Positions 8,960 to 17,456 are shown, numbered from the stretch's first letter. The stretch: DNA of 28,483 nt from an uncultured Bacilli bacterium (GCA_947632495.1 CANRPL010000010.1:1-28483); one strand, 5' to 3'. The notes: a model not told the origin generated them from the letters alone. A program made the numbers and translations.

Positions 8960-10576
8960 CTAATCCTCATATTCAATGATATCGTCAAACATCTCATCTA
9001 TTTCATTTTGCCAAACATTTGTTTGTGCTTTTTCTTTTTTAGATGTATTAAATATTTGATCTAATGTTACATTTTCTTCCTTAAACTGATATTTTTCTTT
9101 ATTTTTATTATAATCTTCTTTAATAAAATTCCAATCATTCATATTAATTGCAATTGGATGATACTTTTTATTTAAACATTTTTCTAGCATATCTTCAATT
9201 TCAATAAGTTTATGATTAAAAGTATCAGCTAATAAATCAGTATTAAAAATAAACATTAAATAATCATCACTAACTGCTTTTAACTCTCCATCTTCAATTA
9301 AAGAAATATTTTTACTAAATAAAGTATCATTAATAAATTCATTAAGTTGAATTAGTTCTTCTTTAGCGCGTTCACGTTCACGTTGTGAAAATTTACATAA
9401 TGCATTATTAATACGGATTTGTTTTAATTCTTCTAACTTTTCTTCATCAACACTAGTTTTTTCTTCTTTTTTTACTTTTGATTTAGTATTACTTTTTTTC
9501 TTTTCTAAAAGTTTATCTTCGGTTTTTATTTTTACTGGTTCTTCTTCTCTTTCAGTTGTTTCGGGTGAAACAGAATATTCAGAATCAATATTTTTAATCA
9601 ACTCAATTTCCAAAAGTAATTTACTATCATTAGAATTACGCATTTCATTTATTAATGTTGAAAAAGATTTAATATATTGGTAAATTTTATTTTCAACATT
9701 TAACTCTTTGACTTTTTCTAAAAAACTAGAATTATCATTAATAAATTTAGGGGCTTTAATAAATATTAAACAGTCTTTTAAACGATTAATAAGTTCCTGA
9801 ACAATTTTAACCATATTTTTGCCATTATTATCATATTCTTCTAAGTTAGATAATAAACCAACTAGATCATTATTTAATATTTTTAAAATAAAATCATCTA
9901 TTTCTTCTGGCATAAGTGTGCCATTTATATCATGAATATCACTTATTTCAATTTTTTTATTAGCATACGCTAAAGCTTGTTCTAAAAGACTGATAGAATC
10001 ACGCATACCACCATCAGATAAACGTGCTATTTCAAATAAAGCTTCATCAGATATATTAATTTTTTCACTTTTAGCAATAAATTTAAGGCGTTCTACAATT
10101 TTACTATCACTTATTTTTTTATAATCAAAACGTTGACAACGCGACAAAATAGTTGTTTTAAGTAAAGCATTAAAAGCGGCCCCTGAAAGCATATGAACTT
10201 CATCAATAATATATATTTTGTATTTACTATTAGCTGGAACTAAAGTTATTTTATTTCTTATTTCACGTATTTCATCAACACCATTATTAGAAGCAGCGTC
10301 AATTTCAATTATATCAATATTTTGATTAGTATTTACTTGAATACAAGAAACACATTCATTACAAGGTTCTAAATCTTTTAAATTAGTACAATTAAGTATT
10401 TTAGCAAATATTTTAGCGATACTCGTCTTTCCAGTACCTCTAGGTCCACAAAAAAGGTATGCATGACTAACCATATCATTTTTTATCGAATTTTTTAGTG
10501 TTTTTACAATGACATCTTGACCCACTACATCATCAAATGTTTTAGGACGATATTTTCGATATAAAGCTTGGTACAT
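8960..10576 (-). CDS. dnaX: DNA polymerase III tau/gamma subunit, with an apparent internal deletion
   Basis: DnaX is the ATPase motor of the clamp loader and, as tau, links polymerases to the helicase. Counting from the ATG at 10579, it has YQALYRKYRP at the N-terminus, Walker A GPRGTGKT (45-52), a zinc site (C64, C73, C76, C79), Walker B with DEVH (126-129) and SRC (147-149). Between FNALLKT and TILSRC the roughly 22 residues holding LEEPP and the sensor-1 strand of other DnaX proteins are absent, in frame. HolB here keeps this segment. This may be an assembly error or a real change. I prefer the second of two tandem ATGs (10576), which is better spaced from AAGGTGA. A possible -1 frameshift site lies at 9493-9499. 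Its own promoter follows the tadA terminator. Confidence 0.93.
   Translation of the reverse strand: MYQALYRKYRPKTFDDVVGQDVIVKTLKNSIKNDMVSHAYLFCGPRGTGKTSIAKIFAKILNCTNLKDLEPCNECVSCIQVNTNQNIDIIEIDAASNNGVDEIREIRNKITLVPANSKYKIYIIDEVHMLSGAAFNALLKTTILSRCQRFDYKKISDSKIVERLKFIAKSEKINISDEALFEIARLSDGGMRDSISLLEQALAYANKKIEISDIHDINGTLMPEEIDDFILKILNNDLVGLLSNLEEYDNNGKNMVKIVQELINRLKDCLIFIKAPKFINDNSSFLEKVKELNVENKIYQYIKSFSTLINEMRNSNDSKLLLEIELIKNIDSEYSVSPETTEREEEPVKIKTEDKLLEKKKSNTKSKVKKEEKTSVDEEKLEELKQIRINNALCKFSQRERERAKEELIQLNEFINDTLFSKNISLIEDGELKAVSDDYLMFIFNTDLLADTFNHKLIEIEDMLEKCLNKKYHPIAINMNDWNFIKEDYNKNKEKYQFKEENVTLDQIFNTSKKEKAQTNVWQNEIDEMFDDIIEYED
9557..9572. other. parS-like palindrome inside dnaX
   Basis: TGTTTCGGGTGAAACA keeps both outer arms of the conserved parS site TGTTTCACGTGAAACA and matches 14 of 16 positions, differing only in the centre. 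It lies about 11 kb from the dnaA upstream region, where parS sites for ParB/Spo0J are typically found. It is embedded in the non-conserved tau linker coding region. No parA or parB gene is in this window. Confidence 0.5.
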
Positions 10577-10599
10577 CATTTCACCTTCTTACTACTAAT

Positions 10600-10605
10600 A
10601 TTATA
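10600..10605 (-). promoter_or_regulatory. Probable -10 of the dnaX operon promoter
   Basis: A perfect TATAAT on the minus strand lies between the strong tadA terminator and the dnaX start. No recognisable -35 is present. Because the upstream terminator is strong, a promoter here is needed for dnaX and the genes through pth. Confidence 0.45.
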
Positions 10606-10619
10606 CACTTTTTATGTAT

Positions 10620-10641
10620 AAAAAAAAAGAGACTATCTCTT
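10620..10641 (-). terminator. Intrinsic terminator of tadA
   Basis: A 6-bp stem (10627-10632 with 10636-10641) has a 3-base loop and is followed on the minus strand by a long T run (complement of A10620-10628). The loop is the TAG stop codon of tadA (10633-10635). Confidence 0.75.
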
Positions 10642-11085
10642 ATCAGAAAAGAATTTTTTAAGTATTTCTGACATTTGATTTTCTCTATTTTTATCATCAA
10701 TTTTAATTATTTCAACATGATGATTATTTTGATCTTTATCAAGTATTTCTTTAGTACTACCAACACCACCAAATTTTTGATTATCAACTAAATAATATAC
10801 TCTTTTTATTCTTGACTGAATTAATGCTCCCGAACACATAATACATGGTTCCATTGTAATATACATTTCACAATCATTAAGACGCCAATCATTTAATACT
10901 GAACTTGCTTGTTCAATCGCTAAAAGTTCAGCATGACGAGTTGAACAATTATATTTTTCTTTTAAATTATGTTGTTGTGCTATTATTTCATTATTTTTAA
11001 CAATTACAGCACCTATTGGTATTTCACCTTCATTATAGGCTTTATTTGCTTCCTCTAGGGCTATATCAAGATATTTTATATTCAT
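10633..11085 (-). CDS. tadA: tRNA-specific adenosine deaminase TadA
   Basis: TadA converts A34 to inosine in the anticodon of tRNA(Arg)ACG, allowing it to read CGU, CGC and CGA. The 150-residue protein has the zinc deaminase motifs: HAE with H51 and the proton-shuttle E53, and PCIMC with C81 and C84. It lies just downstream of the SRP RNA gene, mirroring the yaaJ-scr-dnaX order of Bacillus. There is no promoter in the short gap, so it is probably transcribed by read-through from the SRP RNA promoter. The start ATG has AGGTGAT eight bases upstream. Confidence 0.95.
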   Translation of the reverse strand: MNIKYLDIALEEANKAYNEGEIPIGAVIVKNNEIIAQQHNLKEKYNCSTRHAELLAIEQASSVLNDWRLNDCEMYITMEPCIMCSGALIQSRIKRVYYLVDNQKFGGVGSTKEILDKDQNNHHVEIIKIDDKNRENQMSEILKKFFSDKR

Positions 11086-11101
11086 ACATCATCACCTAAA
11101 G

Positions 11102-11117
11102 TGTTTCTCACGAAACA
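11102..11117. other. parS-like palindrome between SRP RNA and tadA
   Basis: TGTTTCTCACGAAACA has the intact outer arms of parS (13 of 16 positions) with a divergent centre. It is intergenic and sits 1.5 kb from the other such site. On the minus strand it could also fold as a 6-bp hairpin with a GTGA tetraloop, but no T tract follows, so it does not look like a terminator. Confidence 0.45.
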
Positions 11118-11119
11118 TT

Positions 11120-11200
11120 AAAAAAGGCACACACACTTAGGAACTTTTAAGGCTGCTGTCTTCCAACTCTGACCTGGTTCAAGTATAAATGTTGTGCCAT
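11120..11200 (-). ncRNA. ffs: Signal recognition particle RNA (small bacterial type)
   Basis: On the minus strand, a terminal stem (GGCACA at 11193-11198 with TGTGCC at 11126-11131) closes a hairpin about 73 nt long. Its distal part has the conserved Ffh-binding domain: CCAGGTCAG on one side, a GGAA tetraloop, and ACAGCAGCC on the other. The RNA ends in a T6 run (complement of A11120-11125). It is the short 4.5S-like form without an Alu domain. With Ffh and FtsY it targets membrane proteins to Sec and YidC. The position next to tadA and dnaX matches Bacillus scr. Confidence 0.92.
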
Positions 11201-11204
11201 AATC

Positions 11205-11233
11205 AATATAACTTATAAATTATAAAAAAGCAA
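11205..11233 (-). promoter_or_regulatory. Promoter of SRP RNA
   Basis: A -35 TTGCTT (11228-11233), a 17-bp spacer and a -10 TATATT (11205-11210) read on the minus strand. The expected start falls about 7 bases downstream, at the beginning of the SRP RNA terminal stem. Confidence 0.75.
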
Positions 11234-11252
11234 GTCTTTTTCTAAAATAGTT

Positions 11253-11283
11253 AAAAAAACAAGTAAACTAATTGTCTACTTGT
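11253..11283 (-). terminator. Intrinsic terminator of gyrA
   Basis: A 7-bp stem (11259-11265 with 11277-11283) encloses an 11-base loop that contains the gyrA TAG stop codon (11268-11270). A T7 run follows on the minus strand (complement of A11253-11259). Confidence 0.7.
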
Positions 11284-13808
11284 TCATCTTTTTCAATAGG
11301 TGTTTCTTCTATTGATTCTTCTTCCGTTTGTGGATCTAATACAGTAATTGTACTAACTTTTTGATTATCTTTTAGATTAATCAATTTAACACCTTGCGCT
11401 ACACGTCCAGTAGTTGATACTTGTTCAAGTGATAAACGAATAATCATACCAATATTAGTTATTACAATTAAATCTTCCGTACCATCAACTATTTTGAAAG
11501 AAACAATATTACCATTTTTTTCAGTAACATTAAGTGCTTTAACACCCTTGCTACCACGATGTGTCATACGATATTGATCAATCTTTGTTTTCTTTCCATA
11601 ACCATTTTCAGTTACAACTAGAACTTCATCTTTTTCTGATGCAAATTCCATACCAACAGCATATCCATCACCAACATCAATACCTCGAACACCAGCAGCT
11701 GTACGACCCATAATTCTTATTTCTTTTTCATTAAAACGAATAATACGACCGTTTGAAGATGCTATCAATATTTCAGCATTACCTTCAGTTATTTTAGCAG
11801 AGATTAATTCATCATCATCCCTTAATGTAATAGCAATCTTACCATTAGTACGAATATTTTCAAATTCTTCAATACGTGTACGTTTGATAATACCTTTCTT
11901 TGTACATAAAACAACATATGCTGGAACATCTTTTGGCGTTGCTTTTAACATTACATTAACCTTTTCATCCTTATCTAAAGGTAATAAATTAATGATTGGT
12001 AAGCCTTTAGATTGGCGACTATAAAGAGGTACTTCATAACCTTTCATACGATATACTTTACCTTTATTTGTAAAGAATAAAATATAATCATGGGTTGACA
12101 TATAAAGAATATTTTGAACAAAATCTTCTTCATTTGTTGCCATACCTTTAATTCCAACACCACCACGATTTTGAGCTTTATAAGTATCACTCTCAACACG
12201 TTTAATATAACCACGATCTGTAAGAGTTACAACTAATTCTTCAGTTGGAATTAATGATTCATCATCGATATAGTCAATAGCAGTCATATCAATAGATGTT
12301 CTTCTTTCATCACCATAACGATTCTTAATATCAGTTAATTCTTGCTTAATGATATCTAATACTTTTTGTTCACTTGCTAAAATACTCTTTAATTCTTCAA
12401 TTAAATCAAGTAAACTCTTTAATTCTTCCTCAATTTTTGCACGCTCTAAACCAGTTAAACGACGCAATTTTAATTCAAGAATACTATCAGCTTGAATTTG
12501 TGTTAAAGCAAAATTATTCATTAAAGCTTCACGAGCTATTTGATCAGTTTCAGATTCTCTAATTATCTTAATGACAGCATCAATATTATCTAGAGCAATC
12601 TTATATCCTTCTAAAATATGGACACGAGCTTCGGATTTTTTTAAATCAAAACGAGTTCGACGAATTATTACTTCTTTTTGGTGATCAATATATTTAGAAA
12701 TAATATCTTTTAATGGAAGTGTCTTTGGCGTTCCATTATCCAACATTAAGAAGATAATACCATAATTTACTTGAAAAGCGGTATGCTTATATAAATTATT
12801 TAAAATAACTTGGGCATTAGCCTCCTTTTTCAAAGTAATTGTTATCTTAACTCCGTCTTTTAAATCAGTGTGATAATCAGAAATACCATCAATAATCTTA
12901 TTATGAACTAATTCAGCAACTTTCGTCTTTAAATCCATTGTATTAACACCATATGGAACTTCACTAATGACAATTTGAGTATGATTTTCATGTTCTTCAA
13001 TAGCAGCACGGCTACGAATAGTAATTGTTCCACGACCTGTTTCATAGGCACGTCTAATACCAGAATTACCTAAAATAATTCCGCCGGTTGGAAAATCAGG
13101 ACCTTTTATATATTGCATTAACCCTAATGTATCAATATCCGGATTATCAATATAAGCGATACAACCATCAATTACTTCACCTAAATTATGTGGTGGTATA
13201 TTAGTAGCCATACCTACTGCAATACCCATTGAACCATTTACCAATACGTTAGGAAAACGGCTTGGTAAAACTTTAGGTTCTTTACTTGTTACATCAAAGT
13301 TATCATCCATATCAACGGTATCTTTATTGATATCTCTTAATAATTCAAGGGATATTTTAGATAGACGAGCTTCCGTATAACGATAAGCAGCAGCGCCATC
13401 ACCTTCAATATTACCAAAGTTACCATGGCCATCAACAAGCATATAACGTTGGTTAAAATCTTGCGCTAAACGGACCATGGCATCATAGATACTTGAATCA
13501 CCATGTGGATGATAGTGACCCATAACATAACCTACTGTTGTAGCAGACTTTTTATGAGGTTTATCAGGAGTATTACCCTCTTCATACATTGACCATAAAA
13601 TACGACGATGAACAGGTTTTAAACCATCTCTTAAATCAGGAATAGCACGAGATGTAATAACACTCATAGAGTAGTCAAGGAATGAATCTTTTACTTCATC
13701 AACAATGTTATTTTCTGAAAGACTATCGCGTTCATGAAATTTATCAGTATCATCAACAATATTCGTTTTTTCTTGTTCTTCTTGTTTTATTTCTTCATTA
13801 TTATCCAT
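11268..13808 (-). CDS. gyrA: DNA gyrase subunit A
   Basis: GyrA cuts and rejoins DNA in the gyrase A2B2 complex that introduces negative supercoils. The 846-residue protein has a roughly 30-residue acidic N-terminal extension, the winged-helix/tower breakage domain with catalytic Tyr144 in the RYTE motif, a coiled coil near 390-500 and a C-terminal beta-pinwheel from about 520. At the fluoroquinolone-determining positions it has Ser105 and Asp109 (S83 and D87 of E. coli), the sensitive-type residues. The GyrA box at 546-552 reads QNRGGVG, lacking the usual basic residues at its second and sixth positions. It follows gyrB by 13 bases with a strong AGGAGGTG site, and ends at a terminator. Confidence 0.97.
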   Translation of the reverse strand: MDNNEEIKQEEQEKTNIVDDTDKFHERDSLSENNIVDEVKDSFLDYSMSVITSRAIPDLRDGLKPVHRRILWSMYEEGNTPDKPHKKSATTVGYVMGHYHPHGDSSIYDAMVRLAQDFNQRYMLVDGHGNFGNIEGDGAAAYRYTEARLSKISLELLRDINKDTVDMDDNFDVTSKEPKVLPSRFPNVLVNGSMGIAVGMATNIPPHNLGEVIDGCIAYIDNPDIDTLGLMQYIKGPDFPTGGIILGNSGIRRAYETGRGTITIRSRAAIEEHENHTQIVISEVPYGVNTMDLKTKVAELVHNKIIDGISDYHTDLKDGVKITITLKKEANAQVILNNLYKHTAFQVNYGIIFLMLDNGTPKTLPLKDIISKYIDHQKEVIIRRTRFDLKKSEARVHILEGYKIALDNIDAVIKIIRESETDQIAREALMNNFALTQIQADSILELKLRRLTGLERAKIEEELKSLLDLIEELKSILASEQKVLDIIKQELTDIKNRYGDERRTSIDMTAIDYIDDESLIPTEELVVTLTDRGYIKRVESDTYKAQNRGGVGIKGMATNEEDFVQNILYMSTHDYILFFTNKGKVYRMKGYEVPLYSRQSKGLPIINLLPLDKDEKVNVMLKATPKDVPAYVVLCTKKGIIKRTRIEEFENIRTNGKIAITLRDDDELISAKITEGNAEILIASSNGRIIRFNEKEIRIMGRTAAGVRGIDVGDGYAVGMEFASEKDEVLVVTENGYGKKTKIDQYRMTHRGSKGVKALNVTEKNGNIVSFKIVDGTEDLIVITNIGMIIRLSLEQVSTTGRVAQGVKLINLKDNQKVSTITVLDPQTEEESIEETPIEKDEQVDN

Positions 13809-13821
13809 TACTACTCACCTC

Positions 13822-15744
13822 CTAAATATCCAAGTTTTTAACTTTAATAGCGTTTTCTTCAATAAACTTACGACGTGGTTCTACTTCATCACCCATAAGT
13901 TTTTCAAATATAGCATCAGCAGCAACACAATCATCCACTGTAATTCGGCGTAAAACACGCTTATTAATGTCCATTGTTGTCTCATTTAATTCTTCAGCAT
14001 CCATTTCACCAAGACCTTTCATACGCGCTATTTCAGCACGAGAACGAATATTTTCTGGTAAAGAAGCTAAATAATCATTTTTTTCTTGTTCATCTAATGC
14101 ATATTTACGAGTCTTACCATGCATTATTCTAAATAATGGTGGTTGAGCAGCATAAACATGTCCTTTTTCAACAATTGGTCTAAAGAATCGATAAAATAAT
14201 GTTAAAAGTAATACTCTAATATGTGAACCATCGACATCGGCATCGGTCATGATAATGATTTTATCATATCTTAATTTATCTAAATTAAATTCTTCACCAA
14301 TACCTGTACCAAATGCTGTTATAATTGTTCTAATTTCTTCATTACTTAAAGCACGATCAAGACGATTTTTTTCAACATTAAGTATTTTACCACGTAATGG
14401 TAAAATAGCTTGCGTCATTGAATCACGGCCTTTTTTCGCACTACCACCGGCAGAATCACCCTCGACGATAAATATTTCTGACACTTTTGGATCTTTACTT
14501 TTACAATCAGATAATTTACCGAAAAAGTTAGTAACCGCTAAATCACTTTTACGTGTAATTTCACGAGCTTTACGAGCAGCATTACGAGCACGACAAGCTA
14601 AAATAGCTTTTTCAACAATTAAATGAGCATCATCAGGATTTTCTAGTAAGAACTTTTCAAATCCTTCACTGAAGACATTATCAGCTAGTTTACGTACTTC
14701 TGAATTACCCAAACGCCCTTTAGTTTGACCTTCAAATTGAGGGTTTGGATGCTTACAAGAAATAATCATAGTAAGACCTTCTTTAACATCATCACCAGTT
14801 AAAGACTCATCTTTTTCTTTTAAAATTCCACTCTTACGGGCATAATTATTAATTACTCTTGTTAAAGCTCTTTTAACACCCTCTTCATGAGTACCACCAT
14901 CATGAGTATTAATATTATTAACAAAAGAATAAATATTTTCGTTATATCCTGTCGTATATTGCATAGCAACTTCAAATATAACATCATCTTCTGAACCTTC
15001 TAAATGAATAATATCTTCATGGATAGGTGTCTTTTCTTGATTAATAAATTTAACGTATTCAGATATACCACCCTCATAAATAAAGGTTTCTCCAGTTGTA
15101 TCTTCATCATCACGATCATCTCTTAACGTTATTTTTAAACCGCGATTTAAGAAAGCTAGTTCCCTAGTTCTAACTTTTAAGGTATTGTAATCAAAAATAT
15201 CCGTATCAAAAATATCAGGATCAGGTTTAAAAGTTACGACTGTTCCTGTTCGATTAGGATCACACTTTCCTATTACTTTTAGGGGTTCTTTAGCATGTCC
15301 ACCATCTTCAAAGCGAACAAAATAAATTTTTTCATCTTTATATACTTTTACTTCTACCCATTTTGATAAGGCATTAACGACAGAAGCACCGACACCATGT
15401 AGACCACCAGATACTTTATATCCGCCACCGCCAAATTTACCACCAGCATGTAAAACTGTATAGACAGTTTCTACTGTTGATATCTTGGTTTTAGGATGAA
15501 TTTCAACAGGAATTCCGCGGCCATCATCTCTTACAGTAACAGAATTATCTTTATTGATAATTATTTCAATATTATTACAATATCCCGCTAATGATTCATC
15601 AATAGCGTTATCAACAATTTCCCATACTAAATGATGTAATCCCTTAACATCGGTTGTACCTATATACATACCGGGTCTTTTTCTTACAGCTTCTAATCCT
15701 TCTAATACTTGTATATCCGAAGCATCATAATGTTGTTCATTCAT
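13822..15744 (-). CDS. gyrB: DNA gyrase subunit B
   Basis: GyrB provides ATP hydrolysis and the metal site for DNA cleavage in gyrase. The 640-residue protein is of normal length for Bacilli: a GHKL ATPase with E42 and N46 in WEIVDNAIDE and the DDGRGIP motif (73-79), a transducer domain, and a Toprim domain with EGDSAGGSAKKGRD and DADVDGSHI. Placement beside recF and gyrA at the origin identifies it as gyrase rather than the topoisomerase IV subunit ParE. The start overlaps the end of recF by 8 bases (ATGAATGA), so the two are translationally coupled. Confidence 0.97.
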   Translation of the reverse strand: MNEQHYDASDIQVLEGLEAVRKRPGMYIGTTDVKGLHHLVWEIVDNAIDESLAGYCNNIEIIINKDNSVTVRDDGRGIPVEIHPKTKISTVETVYTVLHAGGKFGGGGYKVSGGLHGVGASVVNALSKWVEVKVYKDEKIYFVRFEDGGHAKEPLKVIGKCDPNRTGTVVTFKPDPDIFDTDIFDYNTLKVRTRELAFLNRGLKITLRDDRDDEDTTGETFIYEGGISEYVKFINQEKTPIHEDIIHLEGSEDDVIFEVAMQYTTGYNENIYSFVNNINTHDGGTHEEGVKRALTRVINNYARKSGILKEKDESLTGDDVKEGLTMIISCKHPNPQFEGQTKGRLGNSEVRKLADNVFSEGFEKFLLENPDDAHLIVEKAILACRARNAARKAREITRKSDLAVTNFFGKLSDCKSKDPKVSEIFIVEGDSAGGSAKKGRDSMTQAILPLRGKILNVEKNRLDRALSNEEIRTIITAFGTGIGEEFNLDKLRYDKIIIMTDADVDGSHIRVLLLTLFYRFFRPIVEKGHVYAAQPPLFRIMHGKTRKYALDEQEKNDYLASLPENIRSRAEIARMKGLGEMDAEELNETTMDINKRVLRRITVDDCVAADAIFEKLMGDEVEPRRKFIEENAIKVKNLDI

Positions 15745-16867
15745 TTTCTTTCACCTCTTTAATTTTAATTAATTTTCCTGCTTCAATTTTAAACAATTTA
15801 GATTTTTTAATAAGTTTAGGATCTAAATTACTTAATTCAGTAGTTGTAATTATCGTTTGAATATCTTTACTTATATATTTCAATAAATTATTTTTTTTAT
15901 CATCTGATAATTCACTAAAAACATCATCTAAAAGTAATATTGGCGTACTTTCCTTATATTTTTTAAAAATTTCGATTTCCGATAGTTTAAGACATAAAAC
16001 AGCTACTCTTTGTTGTCCTTGAGAACCAAATACTTTTAAATTATTTTCACCTAATAAAAATTCAAAATCATCTTTATGTGGTCCGTACGTCGTAGCGTTC
16101 ATTTTAACATCTAAATCTAAATGATGAGCATAGAATTTACGCAACATATTCTTACTTTTTTCATCATCTTTATAATCAATTTCAAGTGATGGAACATAAT
16201 GAATATGAAAGTCATCTAAATGCATTATATCCTTATATATGTTAGGACAGTAAGTATTTACTTTTTCAATATATTTATGACGCATTTTCATTAAAATAAT
16301 AGCTTTATCAATTAAATAATTCGTAAGGATATCTAAATAAGCCATATCAACATTTAAATTTAAAGCTATTTTTCTTATATATTCATTACGCATTTTAAGT
16401 AATTTATTATATTCATTTAAGATAACAAAATAATTACTATATAATTGAGATAACTCAAGGTTAAAATATTTTCTTCGCTCCTGGGGTGAACCTTTTAATA
16501 ATTCTAAATCATCAGGATAAAAAATAATAATATTCATATTAGAGATGTAATCACTTACTTTTTTTATATTGCTGCTATCAATTTTTAACATTTTCTTATT
16601 ATTTTCAATACAAATACTTAAATTAATATCTAAACTTCCCCTATTGATTGTTCCATTAATGATAGCTCTTTTCATGCCATCTTTAATTAAATTATTATCA
16701 ATAAAAGATCGATGTGATTTAGTAATGCCTAAAACATAAATACTTTCAAGTAAATTAGTCTTTCCTTGAGCATTATCTCCATAGATAATATTAATTCCTT
16801 TATAAAAACGAGTAGTAAGATGTTCATAATTACGAAAATTTAGCAATTCTATTTTTTTTAAAATCAT
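15737..16867 (-). CDS. recF: Recombination and replication protein RecF
   Basis: RecF is an SMC-like ATPase that works with RecO and RecR at gapped DNA and stalled forks. The 376-residue protein begins MILKKIELLNFRNYE, with Walker A GDNAQGKT at 30-37, the ABC signature region GSQGQQR near 295 and Walker B LLLDDVFSEL near 320. I chose ATG 16867, preceded by GAGGTGG; the longer frame opens with TTG at 16900. In Bacillus recF follows rlbA (yaaA); that gene is missing and a comK homologue sits upstream instead. It has its own candidate promoter and leads a recF-gyrB-gyrA operon. Confidence 0.96.
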   Translation of the reverse strand: MILKKIELLNFRNYEHLTTRFYKGINIIYGDNAQGKTNLLESIYVLGITKSHRSFIDNNLIKDGMKRAIINGTINRGSLDINLSICIENNKKMLKIDSSNIKKVSDYISNMNIIIFYPDDLELLKGSPQERRKYFNLELSQLYSNYFVILNEYNKLLKMRNEYIRKIALNLNVDMAYLDILTNYLIDKAIILMKMRHKYIEKVNTYCPNIYKDIMHLDDFHIHYVPSLEIDYKDDEKSKNMLRKFYAHHLDLDVKMNATTYGPHKDDFEFLLGENNLKVFGSQGQQRVAVLCLKLSEIEIFKKYKESTPILLLDDVFSELSDDKKNNLLKYISKDIQTIITTTELSNLDPKLIKKSKLFKIEAGKLIKIKEVKENE

Positions 16868-16944
16868 GACCCACCTCAATTTTATGCTTAAATTTAGCAA
16901 ATTTTAATTTTTATCTAGAACTAATACTCCTATACACACTAAAT

Positions 16945-16953
16945 ATTGTACCA
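16945..16953 (-). promoter_or_regulatory. Candidate extended -10 promoter of recF-gyrB-gyrA
   Basis: On the minus strand TGGTACAAT forms an extended -10 (TG-n-TACAAT). It lies between the comK terminator and recF, leaving a 5' UTR of about 70 bases. The -35 is weak, as is common for extended -10 promoters. Confidence 0.5.
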
Positions 16954-16969
16954 TAATTTACCCTAAAAT

Positions 16970-16993
16970 AAAAAAAAACTTCAGTTTTTGAAG
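16970..16993 (-). terminator. Intrinsic terminator of comK
   Basis: A 5-bp stem (16979-16983 with 16989-16993), a 5-base loop and a run of nine T on the minus strand (complement of A16970-16978). The comK TGA stop (16981-16983) is in the stem. Confidence 0.7.
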
Positions 16994-17439
16994 CTTTTTC
17001 TATCATTTAATTTTGATTTTAACATTGTTGCTCGATAATATTGATTATCTAATGAATATAATGATATATCTAATGATATTTTTTTATCATTATTAAAGGT
17101 AATATCACAACCATAAAAATTTTTTTGATACTCTTTGATATGATTTAAAGCAATCCAACAATTACGATTATTACGAACTGATGAAGTTGGAAAAAAGATA
17201 ATGTTGCGACTTTCTTCAATAACAATAGGACATTTAGATTTTATTCCAGTTAAATATTTGGTACCTTCACAACGACCAAGATAAGAACTACCATAAAATT
17301 TACAATTATTTTCAATGATTTTATTAACATTTTTACTGACGATATATTCTTCTTCTTGTTCATATACTTTAGAAATATTATCATCAACTGGAATAATAGC
17401 GATTGTATCCGCATTTATTTCATAATCATCAACCATCAT
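16981..17439 (-). CDS. comK: ComK-family competence transcription factor
   Basis: A 152-residue protein clearly resembling Bacillus ComK along its length. Shared blocks are the N-terminal DYEINADTIAIIP, the central CKFYGSSYLGR, then IFFPTSS, WIALNHIKEY and the C-terminal SLYSLDNQYYRATMLKSK. ComK is the master activator of DNA-uptake genes and binds paired A/T-rich boxes in the minor groove. It is monocistronic here, with its own promoter carrying a TTGACA-containing direct repeat and its own terminator, in the slot between dnaN and recF where Bacillus has rlbA. Two tandem ATGs follow AAGGGGG; the second (17436) is better spaced. Whether competence genes exist elsewhere in this genome cannot be seen. 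Confidence 0.88.
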   Translation of the reverse strand: MMVDDYEINADTIAIIPVDDNISKVYEQEEEYIVSKNVNKIIENNCKFYGSSYLGRCEGTKYLTGIKSKCPIVIEESRNIIFFPTSSVRNNRNCWIALNHIKEYQKNFYGCDITFNNDKKISLDISLYSLDNQYYRATMLKSKLNDRKSFKN

Positions 17440-17456
17440 AATCCCCCTTTCTTGGT

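Noticed and set aside
14249..14626. A 125-codon open frame antisense to gyrB, and similar plus-strand frames over rsmI, dnaA and ybaB
   Set aside because: They lie wholly opposite strongly conserved genes, have no ribosome site and translate to low-complexity Ser/Leu/Ile-rich sequence typical of the reverse strand.
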